A stretch of 59,826 nt of DNA, from contig JANXYP010000006.1 of the NCBI GenBank assembly GCA_025355955.1, positions 1 to 59,826 of the forward strand, given 5' to 3'. A program made the position numbers and the translations under genes. The notes under the pieces are model-generated. The model was not told the DNA's origin and made no database searches. It saw only the letters and a program-made list of their open reading frames with translations. This document shows, in pieces, positions 1 through 10,655 of this stretch (within the stretch, counting starts at the first letter, position 1; each line of letters starts with the position of its first letter). Origin of the DNA: Chloroflexota bacterium. GTDB taxonomy: Bacteria; Chloroflexota; Chloroflexia; QHBQ01.

Positions 1-35
1 AAAGGGCGAACCGTTGTTCGCCCATCGGCATCTAA

Positions 36-188
36 TACCAATTAGCGATGGTGCTGCAATAGATTGAGGCAGGGCGAACAACGGTTCGCCCCTACAGAGC
101 TATTTAGCGATGGTGCCGCAATAAATTGAGGCAGGGCGAACAACGGTTCGCCCCTACAGAACTATAATATCACCTCGGCTAATTGGTA
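36..188. mobile_element. MITE-like element B3 (TIR TACCAATTAGC) containing two palindromic cores
   Basis: taaTACCAATTAGC..GCTAATTGGTAtaa. Confidence 0.65.
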
Positions 189-197
189 TAACTAAGC

Positions 198-399
198 AAA
201 CAGCCCGCCTACATCATGCTAATTTGTGCCTAATGGTGATGGCTCTCTGGGGGTCTGGGGGTGCAGCCCACAGCTGCTGCCCGCCCGCTATGCTGTGGGT
301 TGGCCTCACCTTTGCACTTACCGCCCCCAAAGACACTGATTACGATGGGCTTTGATACGCTTAAGCAGATGGGGGCTGCACCCCCAGACCCCTAAGCTC
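198..399. repeat. About 200-bp repeat, left copy flanking mazG
   Basis: Near-identical inverted copy at 2262..2463 (agcccgcctacat..tgtgcctaatggtgatggctctctgggggtctgggggtgcagcccacagctgctgcccgcccgctatgctg). Confidence 0.85.
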
Positions 400-499
400 A
401 TTCCCCTACTTTCTTAGCTTGATGCCTATGTGGCGAACAACAGTTCGCCCTGGCCAATTTATATCACTGCTCGGCTAATTGGTATCAGACACGTTCTTA

Positions 500-2137
500 C
501 TATTCCCCACTGGTACTTCGCTCATCTGCCTTGACCTCATCCCAGAGTGCGTCCATCTCTTCGAGGGTCATTTCCTTTAGCTGGCGACCACTGGCTACCG
601 CTTTGGCTTCGACGGCGGTGAAGCGGCGGATGAACTTGCGGTTCGCCAGGCGCAGCGTCTCCTCCACATCGAGATCCATCCAGCGGCCCAGGTTGACGAT
701 GGCGAAAAGAAGATCGCCGAACTCCTCGCGCTTGTGCGACTCGTCGGCCTCGGATACCTCAGCGACCTCCTCGCGTACCTTGTCCAGCGCCCCACTGATG
801 TTGGGCCAGTCGAAGCCGACGCGGGCGACCCGCCTCTGCACCTCTTCGGCATAGTGCAACGCGGGCAACTGGCGCGACACTCCCTGCAGCCCCTCGCTCA
901 TCGGCAGGCGTGGAGCATCAAAGGTGGCTTTGGCCGCCCGCTCCGTTTTCTTGATCTCCTCCCAGTTTTGCAGTACCTCACCACTGCCGCTGACCTGGGT
1001 ATCACCGAACACGTGGGGATGGCGGCGCACCAGCTTGCTGCTAACGTGTTGTGCCACGTCGCCCAGGGTGAACTCACCATTTATAGTCGCCATCTGCGAC
1101 TGGAACACCACCTGCAGCAGCACATCGCCTAGCTCCTCGGCAAACTTATCCAGGTCCGCGTTGCGCTGCTCGCCGCTCACATCGGCAGTCAGCGCATCGA
1201 GCGCATCGACCGCCTCGTAGGTTTCCTCGATCAGGTTCTGCTTGATTGATTGGTGGGTTTGCTCCCGATCCCAGGGGCAGCCGTTCGGCCCTTGCAACCG
1301 CCCGGTGATGTAGACGAGCGTATCGAGCGACCGCATCGATGCGAGTACGGGCAACGGCGGCACGTACAGGCAGGTAAGCGGGCTGAACAGCGCCGCGCCC
1401 TCGCTGTCCAGTTCGCCTAGCGCCAACTCCACCACCTGCTCACCTTCGCTGCCCGCCGATCGCACCAGGCTGACCCGATGCTGCGGGGGATAGAGTTCCA
1501 ACAGGCTGCGCTGCACCGCACCCGCAATCGCCGCATTATAGACCTGGGCTAGCAGCAAAGGCAGGTTGGGCGATAGCGCTAGCAGGGTAGGCAGTTTGCT
1601 GCTGTTGAACGGCAGGCTGAAGCTGCTGAAGTAGAAATCGCGATCGCGATCGCCGGTGCCAGTCTCCAACTCGGCGGCTAGCTGGTTGCTATCCACAATC
1701 TGCAAGCCGGTCGCCAACGGATCGAGGCCTAGCGCAGCGCAAACCGGCTCGATGAAGCTGATACCGGCAACAATACGAACGGCGATGCCGCCAATCTGCG
1801 CCCGATTGAGCAGCCGCTTGACGCTGGCCTCGCCGACTAGAGGATGGCCGGGTACGGCGTAAACAATCGGCTGACCACCTGCGCCGTTGCGGGCAGCGGC
1901 AATTAGTTGCGCGGCAATCTCGGTTTGCACCGCCTCGAAGGCCGGGCTACCCTCGAACAATGCGTCGAAGCTGTGGCAATTCTCGCGCACTGCGCGGGGT
2001 AGGTTATCGATGGTAGGATGCTGGCGGGTTCGCAGATAGAGTCGCTCCGCATTAGTCTTGTTCAGAATGTCGTGGGCCTCGCCGGTTGCCTGTCCCCAAC
2101 TCTGACCCAGGCCAACTACGATGATGTCGGTTGCCAT
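500..2137 (-). CDS. mazG: MazG-type nucleoside triphosphate pyrophosphohydrolase with N-terminal tetrapyrrole-methylase-like domain
   Basis: ORF 500..2221; internal Met at 2137 begins MATDIIVVGLGQSWGQATGEA; C-terminal MazG motifs (LQGPNGCPWDREQTHQSIKQNLIEETYEAVDAL, EELGDVLLQVVFQS). Confidence 0.9.
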   Translation of the reverse strand: MATDIIVVGLGQSWGQATGEAHDILNKTNAERLYLRTRQHPTIDNLPRAVRENCHSFDALFEGSPAFEAVQTEIAAQLIAAARNGAGGQPIVYAVPGHPLVGEASVKRLLNRAQIGGIAVRIVAGISFIEPVCAALGLDPLATGLQIVDSNQLAAELETGTGDRDRDFYFSSFSLPFNSSKLPTLLALSPNLPLLLAQVYNAAIAGAVQRSLLELYPPQHRVSLVRSAGSEGEQVVELALGELDSEGAALFSPLTCLYVPPLPVLASMRSLDTLVYITGRLQGPNGCPWDREQTHQSIKQNLIEETYEAVDALDALTADVSGEQRNADLDKFAEELGDVLLQVVFQSQMATINGEFTLGDVAQHVSSKLVRRHPHVFGDTQVSGSGEVLQNWEEIKKTERAAKATFDAPRLPMSEGLQGVSRQLPALHYAEEVQRRVARVGFDWPNISGALDKVREEVAEVSEADESHKREEFGDLLFAIVNLGRWMDLDVEETLRLANRKFIRRFTAVEAKAVASGRQLKEMTLEEMDALWDEVKADERSTSGE

Positions 2138-2261
2138 TATGTTCCTTTGCCGCAGGGCGAACCACGGTTCGCCCCCAATGATTTTATGACTACCAGATGC
2201 GGTAGTCGGGAGGACAAGCACTGCCCATACCCATCAAGTTAATAAAGTTGGGCAACAGTGC

Positions 2262-2463
2262 GAGGGTCTTGGGGGTTCAGCCCCCAGCGGCTGAATAAGT
2301 GATAATGCCCATCGTAATCAGCGTCTTTGTGGGTCGGTAAGTGCAAAGGTGTGGCAAACCCGCAGCATAGCGGGCGGGCAGCAGCTGTGGGCTGCACCCC
2401 CAGACCCCCAGAGAGCCATCACCATTAGGCACAAATCAGCATAATGTAGGCGGGCTGTTGTTT
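2262..2463. repeat. About 200-bp repeat, right inverted copy flanking mazG
   Basis: Reverse complement of 198..399 with scattered mismatches. Confidence 0.85.
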
Positions 2464-2609
2464 AGTATGATGGCAAAGGTTGAGTGCAGCCCGCCCCTAC
2501 CTCTGCTTCATTACTGGTTTTGGTGGTCAAAACTCATCAGATAGGAAAATGAGCTTCCAGCAATAGTCTGGAGGCTCATTATACCGCTTGCTGAGGGTGG
2601 AAACAAGGT

Positions 2610-3485
2610 TCAGAAGTTGCCGACCATCAGTATGTTGCCGGTTGGTTTGGGCAGGCCACCCGCTGGCTCGATTGTCACCGCGCCCGCTGACAGGTTGCTA
2701 ATCGGCACATCCTTGGGCATATTCACGTTCAACACACCCTTGCCGGTCTGGTCTACGTTGAAAGTGCCAGCAGGGATGGGGTTGCCGCTCTTGTCCAGCA
2801 GCCAGAACTCGTATGTCTTATCGCTGGTGACCGGCTGCAAATTGTAGGCCAGCAGCACGCCGCGCTTCTGTGAATCGTTGGCGATTAGCTGGCTGTAGGC
2901 GGTAGTCTTGTTGCCGGGCAGCGCCTTGACCACCGTGCCGGGCTGACCTAGCAGGTCGACCGCCGCCTGTACCTGCGCCATTTGGTTCGCGCTGGTGTTA
3001 ACCTGCTGCTGATACCTGGTTACATCGGATTGCAAGCCGAGGTTCCAGAAGATCAGCCCGATCACTAGCACCAGCGATAGGCCCGCAAGGGCGAAGCCGG
3101 GGCGATTCGGTAGGCTGAACCAGGCCGTGATGCGTTGCATCATGCCCGGCTGAGGCGACTTGCGGGCGGTGGGCGGCAATATGGCAGCCAGCGGCACACC
3201 AGCAGTAGCCTGGGCCATCGCTGGGGCGGTCGCCCGTGCAGGCGCGGCGGCGGGGGCGGCATTCAGCTTCGCCATCATTCGCTCCCGATGGCCGACCGGC
3301 TCGGCGACTGCTGGGGTCAGCGTGGCAAGGCTTGCCAGCATCTGCTCGTAGGCAGAGAGCTGCGCCTGATACTCCGGCTTGGCGGCCAGTTGCGCCTCGA
3401 ACGTAGTCCGCTCCTGCGGCTCCAGCACATCGAGTGCGTAGGCGGCCAGCATCTCTTCAAATTGTTCAGCATTGAGGTTCATCAT
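2610..3485 (-). CDS. Anti-sigma factor, RskA-like (zinc-finger-like N-terminus, single TM, anti-sigma-K C-terminal domain)
   Basis: ORF; N-term AYALDVLEPQERTTFEAQLA, central TM, C-term QPVTSDKTYEFWLLDKSGNPIPAGTF; overlaps the upstream sigma gene by 4 bp. Confidence 0.85.
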   Translation of the reverse strand: MMNLNAEQFEEMLAAYALDVLEPQERTTFEAQLAAKPEYQAQLSAYEQMLASLATLTPAVAEPVGHRERMMAKLNAAPAAAPARATAPAMAQATAGVPLAAILPPTARKSPQPGMMQRITAWFSLPNRPGFALAGLSLVLVIGLIFWNLGLQSDVTRYQQQVNTSANQMAQVQAAVDLLGQPGTVVKALPGNKTTAYSQLIANDSQKRGVLLAYNLQPVTSDKTYEFWLLDKSGNPIPAGTFNVDQTGKGVLNVNMPKDVPISNLSAGAVTIEPAGGLPKPTGNILMVGNF

Positions 3486-4177
3486 TGTTCTGCTCCAAGC
3501 CCCTCGGCTTCCAGGGCTAGCCTTAGCTTCTGCAAGGCCAGCCTTATGCGTGTCTTCACCGTTCCCAGTGGTTCGCCCAGGTAGCTGGCAATCTCCATTT
3601 GCGTCATGCCACCAAAGTAGGCCAGCTCGATTACCCGCCGCTGCACGTCGGAAAGTTTGGTCAAGGCGCGACGCACATTGGCCCGCTGTTCGCTGATCCA
3701 GGCCACCTCTTCGGGGCCTTTTTGCTCGTCCGGTATGCGGGTGATAAAGTCGTCACCACCCTCGGCATCGAGGCTAATGTTGCCACTGATTACCCGCTTA
3801 TTCTTGCGTAGCTCGTCAATGCAGCGGTGATGTACTACACTCAACAGCCAACTGGCAAATCGCCCGCGCTGCTGGTCGAAGCTCTGCGGCGCTTGCCAGA
3901 GTTTAAGGAACACTTCCTGCACCACTTCTTCGGCCATCGCCGTGTTGCTGAGGATGCGTACCGCCAGCGCGTAGCATTGACGGAAGTAGCGATCGTACAG
4001 CACTTCCAGAGGGCCGCTGTTACGCTCGACCATTGGTTTGCTCCCGTTACCCTTATCGGTAGGGCTGGCGGAGGAGCGCGGGGTACTGACGCTATCCGCG
4101 ATTGGCTCGTACAGGTTCGAGCGTAGTATCTCGACGAGTTCTTCGTCGGTTAGGCTTATATAGTTCGCAGTTGGCAC
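3482..4177 (-). CDS. ECF RNA polymerase sigma factor (SigK-like)
   Basis: ORF; LYDRYFRQCYALAVRILSNTAMAEEVVQEVFLKLWQ and ELAYFGGMTQMEIASYLGEPLGTVKTRIRLALQKLR. Confidence 0.92.
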   Translation of the reverse strand: MPTANYISLTDEELVEILRSNLYEPIADSVSTPRSSASPTDKGNGSKPMVERNSGPLEVLYDRYFRQCYALAVRILSNTAMAEEVVQEVFLKLWQAPQSFDQQRGRFASWLLSVVHHRCIDELRKNKRVISGNISLDAEGGDDFITRIPDEQKGPEEVAWISEQRANVRRALTKLSDVQRRVIELAYFGGMTQMEIASYLGEPLGTVKTRIRLALQKLRLALEAEGLGAEQ

Positions 4178-4361
4178 GTTGTTTTATCTCCGCTAGGATT
4201 GGGGCAGCAGCACAGTCGCTGTGCTGTGGCTTATTATACTCCAACCTACGGATTTATCAAATCGTGCATAGCGAACCATACCTGGGAACGTGTAAGGCTG
4301 CCTACGAGTCCCCTCCAATCAAACTTACGTAACAAATCATCTTCTGGATCTCCGTTGGCCC

Positions 4362-4446
4362 ACTAGTCACGTTTTTGCATACCCAACCAGGGCGAACCAT
4401 GGTTCGCCCCTACGTGCGTTGGCCTTGTAAAAATGTGACGCGCATC
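4362..4446. mobile_element. B1 element, diverged copy
   Basis: ctagtcacgtttttgcatacccaaccagggcgaaccatggttcgcccctacg..aaaatgtgacgcgcatcc. Confidence 0.55.
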
Positions 4447-4494
4447 CCTGGGGATGGTAGCTGGTCGAGTTCTCCCCAGCGCTCAGTCCTAAAC

Positions 4495-6858
4495 TCATCG
4501 ACGGATGGCCGCCTGGTAGAGGATCTGGGCCATCTCGTCACGACGGATGTTGGTGTTGGGGCGGAAGGTGCGGTCGGGATAGCCGTTGACCAGCCCCGCC
4601 GCGTGCGCCGATTCGATGCTGACGTAGAAGATGTTACTGGGCGGCACATCGGTGAAGGTGGGGATGCCGCCGGTGGGGGTGAGTAGCGCGATGTGGAAGG
4701 CGCTGACCACGATCTTAGTTAGCTGCCCACGGGTGATCGGGTCGCCAGGGTGGAAGTAGCAGGGGCCGGGGTTGCACGATTGGTAGCCGCCGATGATGCC
4801 CGCAGCGTAGGCCGACTCGATATAGACGTAAGCCCAGTAACTGGCTGGCACGTCGGCGAAGGTGGGGCCGCCCGCCGGGGTGGTTAGCGCTGTGCCGGAG
4901 GCTAGCACCGCGATTTTGGTGAACTGCGCCCGCGTTGCGGTGGCCGCCGGTGAGTAGTGGGTCGCGTTGGTGCCGTTGACGATGCCGCGACAATTGAGGT
5001 AGTGGATGGCGACGTAGAAGATATTACCCTGGATGTCCACAAAGCGGTTGGCGCAGTCGGTGGGGGTTATGGTCGGCGGTGCGGGCGTGTTGGTGGCTGG
5101 CACAGTGGTGCTGGTGGGGGGCGGCGTATTGGTGGGGCCACCGGGGGTGCTGGTGGGTGGCACAGCGGTGCTAGTCGGGGTTGGAGTATTGGTTGCAGCC
5201 AGCGGGGTATTGGTGGCGGGCGCGGGCGTGTCCGTTGCCGGGATGGTCGTATTGGTCGGCGTACTGGTGGGCGTGCTGGTCGCACCACCGGGAGTGGGCG
5301 TGTGGGTGGCGGGGCAGGGGGTTAGCGCTGGCGTGGGTGTATTGGTGGGCAGAGCAGTCGCGGTAGCCACCGCCGCATTGGTATGCCAGGCGTTGAGTTT
5401 GCCATTTTCATCGGTGAGATACAACATCCCGTTCACCACAATCGGGCTTTCCCAGTGGATGCCGCCAATGCTGGAGTCGCTCCACAGCGGGGTGCCGCTG
5501 GTGGGGTCAACTGCATTGATCTGGCCGCCGTAGGTATAGAACAGCACGTTGTTCGCCACAATCGGTGAACTGACGCTGCCGGAGGTATCCTGCCAGCGGA
5601 AATTGAGATGGGGGTTGCCGCTACAATCGGCGCTCAGTTGCAGCGCGGAGATGCCGCTGCCGTTGGCGACGAACAGCCAGATGCTGCCATCGGTGGGGTT
5701 GGTCCACACCGCAGGGGTGGGGAGAACTTCACCGCCCTGCGGCACGTCAATCTGCTCCAGCTCGCCGCCGGTATGCCCCGGCCCGCCCTGTCCGCTCAGG
5801 TTATCGAGATTGAGCAGATTGATTTTGCCTTCCTTGCCGCTCTGCACGGCGACGTGGGGAAAGCGGCTGCCGGAGATGGGGGGCAGCATTACCGGGCTGG
5901 TGCTGCCCAGGTCGGCATCGCTGTTGTCAAGATTCTGAAAGTTGGTGGGGGTGTAGCTATCGAGCGGCGTGCCGCTGTTGCTGGTGCCATCGGGGTTGAG
6001 CGCGATTACGCTCTCCGACCAGTCGTGACCGCCTGTGTTAGCATTGTAATGACCATTGCCGGTGGCGAAGTAGATGCGATCAGTAGTCGGGTTGTAAACT
6101 ACACCTGGCCGCGCCCAGACCGCGTTCTGCACGGTTGGGCAATCTGGAGTGCCGTTCTCGACAAAGTGAACGGCCTGGTCGCTGCACGCGGCGTTGAACA
6201 CGGCTTGTGCGCCAGTGTTCAGGTTGATGGTGGTGATGTGGCCCTGGTAATCGCCCGCATCGCCGGGGTAGCCGCCGTTAGCGACATAGAGGCGGGGGAT
6301 GCCATCGTGGGCGGTGGCGATTGCCAGCGCCGCCGAGCCTTTCTCCACATCAGGCTTGAGAGTGGCGATCTCCGGCCAGCCTCCGGTAGTCGTCTCGCTG
6401 CCGTTGCTGACGTTGTACTTGTGGGCCTTGCCATCCAACCCGTAGCTGTAGACATACTGGCCGCTGGGGTCTATCGCGGGCGAGGAGGTAGTGTAGTTGG
6501 GGCCGGTTGCGGGGCGACGCACCCAGATGGTCGCACCGCTGTCGGCATTCAGGGCAACCAACCGTCCCGCTTTGGTGGTAACGTACATCATGTTAACGGT
6601 GCTACTGCCGGTTATCACGTTGCTGAGGTAAACGGGAGCGCCATCAGCAATGTCGGGCAGGCTCACTGGAGCGAAGGCTTGCTGCAAGCTGAGGGCGTTG
6701 CGGGCGTTGATGATGGTCTCCTGGGTATTGTTGCCGCTGTGCTGGGGGTCGAGGTTGAACTGCGGCCAGTCGTAGGCGGCGGCCAGCATTGGCGATAGCA
6801 GCAGCATCGCCACAACGCTAGCCAGTACAACCCTGACGGTAAACCGTTTGGTACGCAT
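4495..6858 (-). CDS. Secreted PQQ-type beta-propeller protein with Thr/Pro-rich linker and C-terminal SLH domains
   Basis: ORF with signal-like start MRTKRFTVRVVLASVVAMLLLSP at 6858; propeller-like repeats; TNTPTPTS linker; SLH-like triad (FADVPASYWAYVYIESAYAAGIIGGY). Confidence 0.8.
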   Translation of the reverse strand: MRTKRFTVRVVLASVVAMLLLSPMLAAAYDWPQFNLDPQHSGNNTQETIINARNALSLQQAFAPVSLPDIADGAPVYLSNVITGSSTVNMMYVTTKAGRLVALNADSGATIWVRRPATGPNYTTSSPAIDPSGQYVYSYGLDGKAHKYNVSNGSETTTGGWPEIATLKPDVEKGSAALAIATAHDGIPRLYVANGGYPGDAGDYQGHITTINLNTGAQAVFNAACSDQAVHFVENGTPDCPTVQNAVWARPGVVYNPTTDRIYFATGNGHYNANTGGHDWSESVIALNPDGTSNSGTPLDSYTPTNFQNLDNSDADLGSTSPVMLPPISGSRFPHVAVQSGKEGKINLLNLDNLSGQGGPGHTGGELEQIDVPQGGEVLPTPAVWTNPTDGSIWLFVANGSGISALQLSADCSGNPHLNFRWQDTSGSVSSPIVANNVLFYTYGGQINAVDPTSGTPLWSDSSIGGIHWESPIVVNGMLYLTDENGKLNAWHTNAAVATATALPTNTPTPALTPCPATHTPTPGGATSTPTSTPTNTTIPATDTPAPATNTPLAATNTPTPTSTAVPPTSTPGGPTNTPPPTSTTVPATNTPAPPTITPTDCANRFVDIQGNIFYVAIHYLNCRGIVNGTNATHYSPAATATRAQFTKIAVLASGTALTTPAGGPTFADVPASYWAYVYIESAYAAGIIGGYQSCNPGPCYFHPGDPITRGQLTKIVVSAFHIALLTPTGGIPTFTDVPPSNIFYVSIESAHAAGLVNGYPDRTFRPNTNIRRDEMAQILYQAAIRR

Positions 6859-6947
6859 GGTTAAGACTCCTCTCTTCTTTCTGCCAAAAGGCATCGTAGG
6901 GCGAACAACGGTTCGCCCCGGATACTTAAATCTAAAATCCAAAATCT

Positions 6948-7650
<703 letters not shown>

Positions 7651-7670
<20 letters not shown>

Positions 7671-8697
7671 CTCCTACGCCGCTGTGTCGATACTGCGTCC
7701 ACAGCGGGGTGAAGTCGAGGTGCGGCCAGAACTTGCTGGAGAGAGGATTGGCGGGCATATACCAGAGGCCGAAAGCGTCCACCCGATAAGGCGCGAACGC
7801 TTCGATTACTCCCTGGGTGAGCAGCCGCCCAATGCCTTGTCCGCGCTTGTCGGCCCGCACGCTGACGCTGTTGAGGTAGCCATAGCGCCCTGTCGGGAAG
7901 CGACTGAGCGCGCCCCAGCCGGGGCTTTGCTCGATGTAGTTCTCAGACATCGCCACTACTTCGCCATTTTGCTCCACCACCACTACCAGCGGCGCACCTA
8001 TCTCCGGCGATTGGCCCTGCCACAATCGTGCCAGCTTCTCGCGGAAATCCTCCTCCACCCCCGGCACGATGCGTACATGAGCGACGTGGTCGGCGTGGAA
8101 CTGGATCTCGCCGAGGTGGAGGGCGATCAGGCTCTGCTCGTCGGCAGGATGGGCGGGGCGCACGCGCAGGCTGGGGTCGGGCGGACGTGACGATGGCGGC
8201 AGCGGCGCGTTGGGATGCCAGGCAACGATGCTATCGGCGACGAAGTTGTGGCCGTGCAGCAGCGGGTCGAGCCAGCGGTCCACACTAGGCCAGGTGAGCA
8301 GGTTGGCATAGGTCTGGCTAGCTTGCCACTGGCGGTCCAGCGCGATCAGCAGCGTATCGGCTACGGCCGCTGCGTCGGAGGAGGCGGGGTCGGGCAGGGT
8401 CAGGGCGCGATGGCTGCCGTTACGGGTGGCGTAGAAACAGAGCATTGCGTTGCCAGGTGGTATCTCGAAGATGCGGGCAATGACGAAGCCGCGCACCGCG
8501 CCGTTCTGGTCGCGAGCGATCAGCGGTACGCCCGCGTCCTCAAGCTCCTCAGCCAGCATCTGGCGGATTGCTTGCGCGGTGCGTGGCCGCTCCAGGCGTG
8601 GGTCAAGCGCGTAGTGGCGGGCCTCCTGCGCGGCAAAAAGCGGCACAATCGCGTCGAGGTCGTGGCGGCTGGCCAATTGCACGCTGATCTGCATCAT
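7651..8697 (-). CDS. GNAT family N-acetyltransferase (two-domain)
   Basis: ORF; start MMQISVQLASRHDLDAIVPLF at 8697; motif VSVRADKRGQGIGRLLTQGV; overlaps livF by 20 bp. Confidence 0.8.
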
Positions 8698-8698
8698 G

Positions 8699-10585
8699 TT
8701 AATCGCTCCCCAGGTAGGCTTCGATAACAGCCGCATCCTTGCTGATTGCAGATGGCGTATCTTCGGCGATGGTGCGGCCAAAGTTCAGCACCGCGATGCG
8801 ATCGCAGACGCTCATCACCAGCGCCATGTCGTGTTCGATTAGCAACACGGTCAAGCCGGTTGCGGTCAGTTCGCGCAGCAGGTCACGCAGGCGATCGCTC
8901 TCGGCCTGGTTCAGCCCGGCGGCGGGTTCATCGAGCAGCAGCAAGGTGGGGTCGGTCGCCAGGGCGCGGGCCATCTCCAGGCGGCGCTGATCGCCATAGG
9001 CCAGCGCGGTGGCGGGCAGGCTGGCGCTAGCAGCCAGCCCGAAGCGGGTGAGCAGCTCAAAGGCGCGGTTGCGGCTGGTCTGCTCCTCGCGTCGCGCCGT
9101 GGGGCTGAACACGAGTCGGGCCAGCAAACTGGCACGAGTGCGACTGTGCATCCCTACCATCACGTTTTCCAGCACGCTGAGGCTGGGAAAGAGGCGGATG
9201 TTCTGGTAGGTACGCGCGATGCCACGGCGCACGATGTTGTGCGGGGCGAGACCGTCAATCCGTTCGCCCCTCAGGTAGATGCGCCCGCTGGTCAGCGGCA
9301 GCACGCCACTGAGCAGGTTGAGCAGCGTAGTCTTGCCCGCGCCGTTCGGCCCGATCAGCCCATATATGCTGCCTGGCAGGATGGCGATGTCCACATCGTC
9401 GACCGCGATTACGCCGCCAAAGCGGCGGGTGGCCGCCTCGGTGTGGAGTAGGGGTGCTGCAGTTTTGAGTTTTGAGTTTTGAGTTTTGACTTGTTGATTG
9501 TCGTCGTAGGGGCGGGATTTATCCCACCCTGGTTGGTCAACAGCGGGCGCAATGAATTGCGCCCCGATATCGGTATCCCCAGTATCGGCTGATGGATGCG
9601 CGTTACGCACTGGCAAAGCAAGCCTCTGTAGGGGCGAATCGTTGTTCGCCCGTGTCGGATCTGCAAGAACGTGAGGCACCCCCTCTGCTGCTTGCTGCGG
9701 CGCGGGCTGCCAGCGACGGCGGATGCCCAACGCGTTGCCTAGCAAGCTGAACAGGCCGCTGGGCAGAAACAGGATGGTCAGCAGCAACACCACGCCGGTG
9801 AAGATGTCGCGGTAGTCGTGCAGCGGGCGCAGTAGCTCCGGCAAGGCGGTGATCAGGGCTGCGCCGAGGATGGGGCCAGGGAAGCCGAGCGTGCCGCCGA
9901 CCACCGCATAGACCAGGATGTTGACCGCCTGCGAGAAGCCAAAATCGGCGGGCGAGATGAAGTTGTAGAGGTGAGCATCGAGCGCGCCCGCCCAACCCGC
10001 GATCGCCGCGCCGATGATGAAGACGAGCAGCTTGTAGCGGGTAACGTCGACTCCGCTGCTCTCCGCCGCCGCCTCGTCCTCGCGGATGGCGGCCAGGGCC
10101 AGGCCCATGCGCGAGCCGCGTAGCCGCCAGAAGAAGTAGATGAGTAGCAGCAACGTGCCGTAGGTCAGCCAGCCGCTGGTACTGGCGGGCGGCGGCAAGC
10201 GCAATCCTTCCGCACCGTTGGGGTAATCTTGCTGCTCGAAGGGCAGGGTGACACCAGGTTGAAAGTTCAGAATGAAAATACGCAGTATCTCGCCGAAGCC
10301 GATAGTAGCGATGGCGAGGAAGATGCCGCGCAGCCGCAGCACTGGCGCACCCAACAATGCCCCCACCAATGCGGCCATCCCCGCGCCCACCAATGCGGCA
10401 GGGATGAGCGGCCAGCCGAAGTATTGGGTGAACAGGATGGCGGTATACGCGCCAATGCCCATGAACGCCGCGTTTGCCAGCGACAACATCGCCGCCGACA
10501 GCGTGATATAGATGCTCAACGCCAGTATCGCGTTGATGGCAATCAGGTTGATCAGCAAGCTGTTGGCGGCGTAGAAGTCTATCAT
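8699..10585 (-). CDS. livM-livG: Fused LivM permease / LivG ATP-binding protein, with repeat-derived linker
   Basis: N-terminal polytopic LivM; C-terminal GPNGAGKTTLLNLLSG, MARALATDPTLLLLDEPAAGLNQAE; linker about 9461..9682 composed of repeats. Confidence 0.9.
   Translation of the reverse strand: MIDFYAANSLLINLIAINAILALSIYITLSAAMLSLANAAFMGIGAYTAILFTQYFGWPLIPAALVGAGMAALVGALLGAPVLRLRGIFLAIATIGFGEILRIFILNFQPGVTLPFEQQDYPNGAEGLRLPPPASTSGWLTYGTLLLLIYFFWRLRGSRMGLALAAIREDEAAAESSGVDVTRYKLLVFIIGAAIAGWAGALDAHLYNFISPADFGFSQAVNILVYAVVGGTLGFPGPILGAALITALPELLRPLHDYRDIFTGVVLLLTILFLPSGLFSLLGNALGIRRRWQPAPQQAAEGVPHVLADPTRANNDSPLQRLALPVRNAHPSADTGDTDIGAQFIAPAVDQPGWDKSRPYDDNQQVKTQNSKLKTAAPLLHTEAATRRFGGVIAVDDVDIAILPGSIYGLIGPNGAGKTTLLNLLSGVLPLTSGRIYLRGERIDGLAPHNIVRRGIARTYQNIRLFPSLSVLENVMVGMHSRTRASLLARLVFSPTARREEQTSRNRAFELLTRFGLAASASLPATALAYGDQRRLEMARALATDPTLLLLDEPAAGLNQAESDRLRDLLRELTATGLTVLLIEHDMALVMSVCDRIAVLNFGRTIAEDTPSAISKDAAVIEAYLGSD
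9594..9682. mobile_element. B1 element inside the livM-livG coding sequence
   Basis: gatgcgcgttacgc..gcaagcctctgtaggggcgaatcgttgttcgcccgtgtcggatctgcaagaacgtgaggcacc, homologous to the other B1 copies. Confidence 0.65.
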
Positions 10586-10589
10586 AAAT

Positions 10590-10650
10590 GAGTTTTGAGT
10601 TTTGAGTTTTGAGTTTTGAGTTGTCCGAATCTAACTCAAAACTCAAAACC
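10590..10650. repeat. Heptanucleotide (GAGTTTT)n repeat with inverted partner, intergenic livH/livM
   Basis: gagttttgagttttgagttttgagtt-gtccgaatct-aactcaaaactcaaaac. Confidence 0.85.
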
Positions 10651-10655
10651 CAGCA

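Noticed and set aside
5608-6798. 396-aa plus-strand ORF opposite the PQQ-propeller protein
   Set aside because: Antisense shadow of a strongly supported gene; no recognisable domain.
9603-10646. 347-aa minus-strand ORF beginning MSFELDSDNSKLKTQNSKL
   Set aside because: Alternate frame of livM initiated in a heptamer repeat; arginine/alanine-rich out-of-frame translation.
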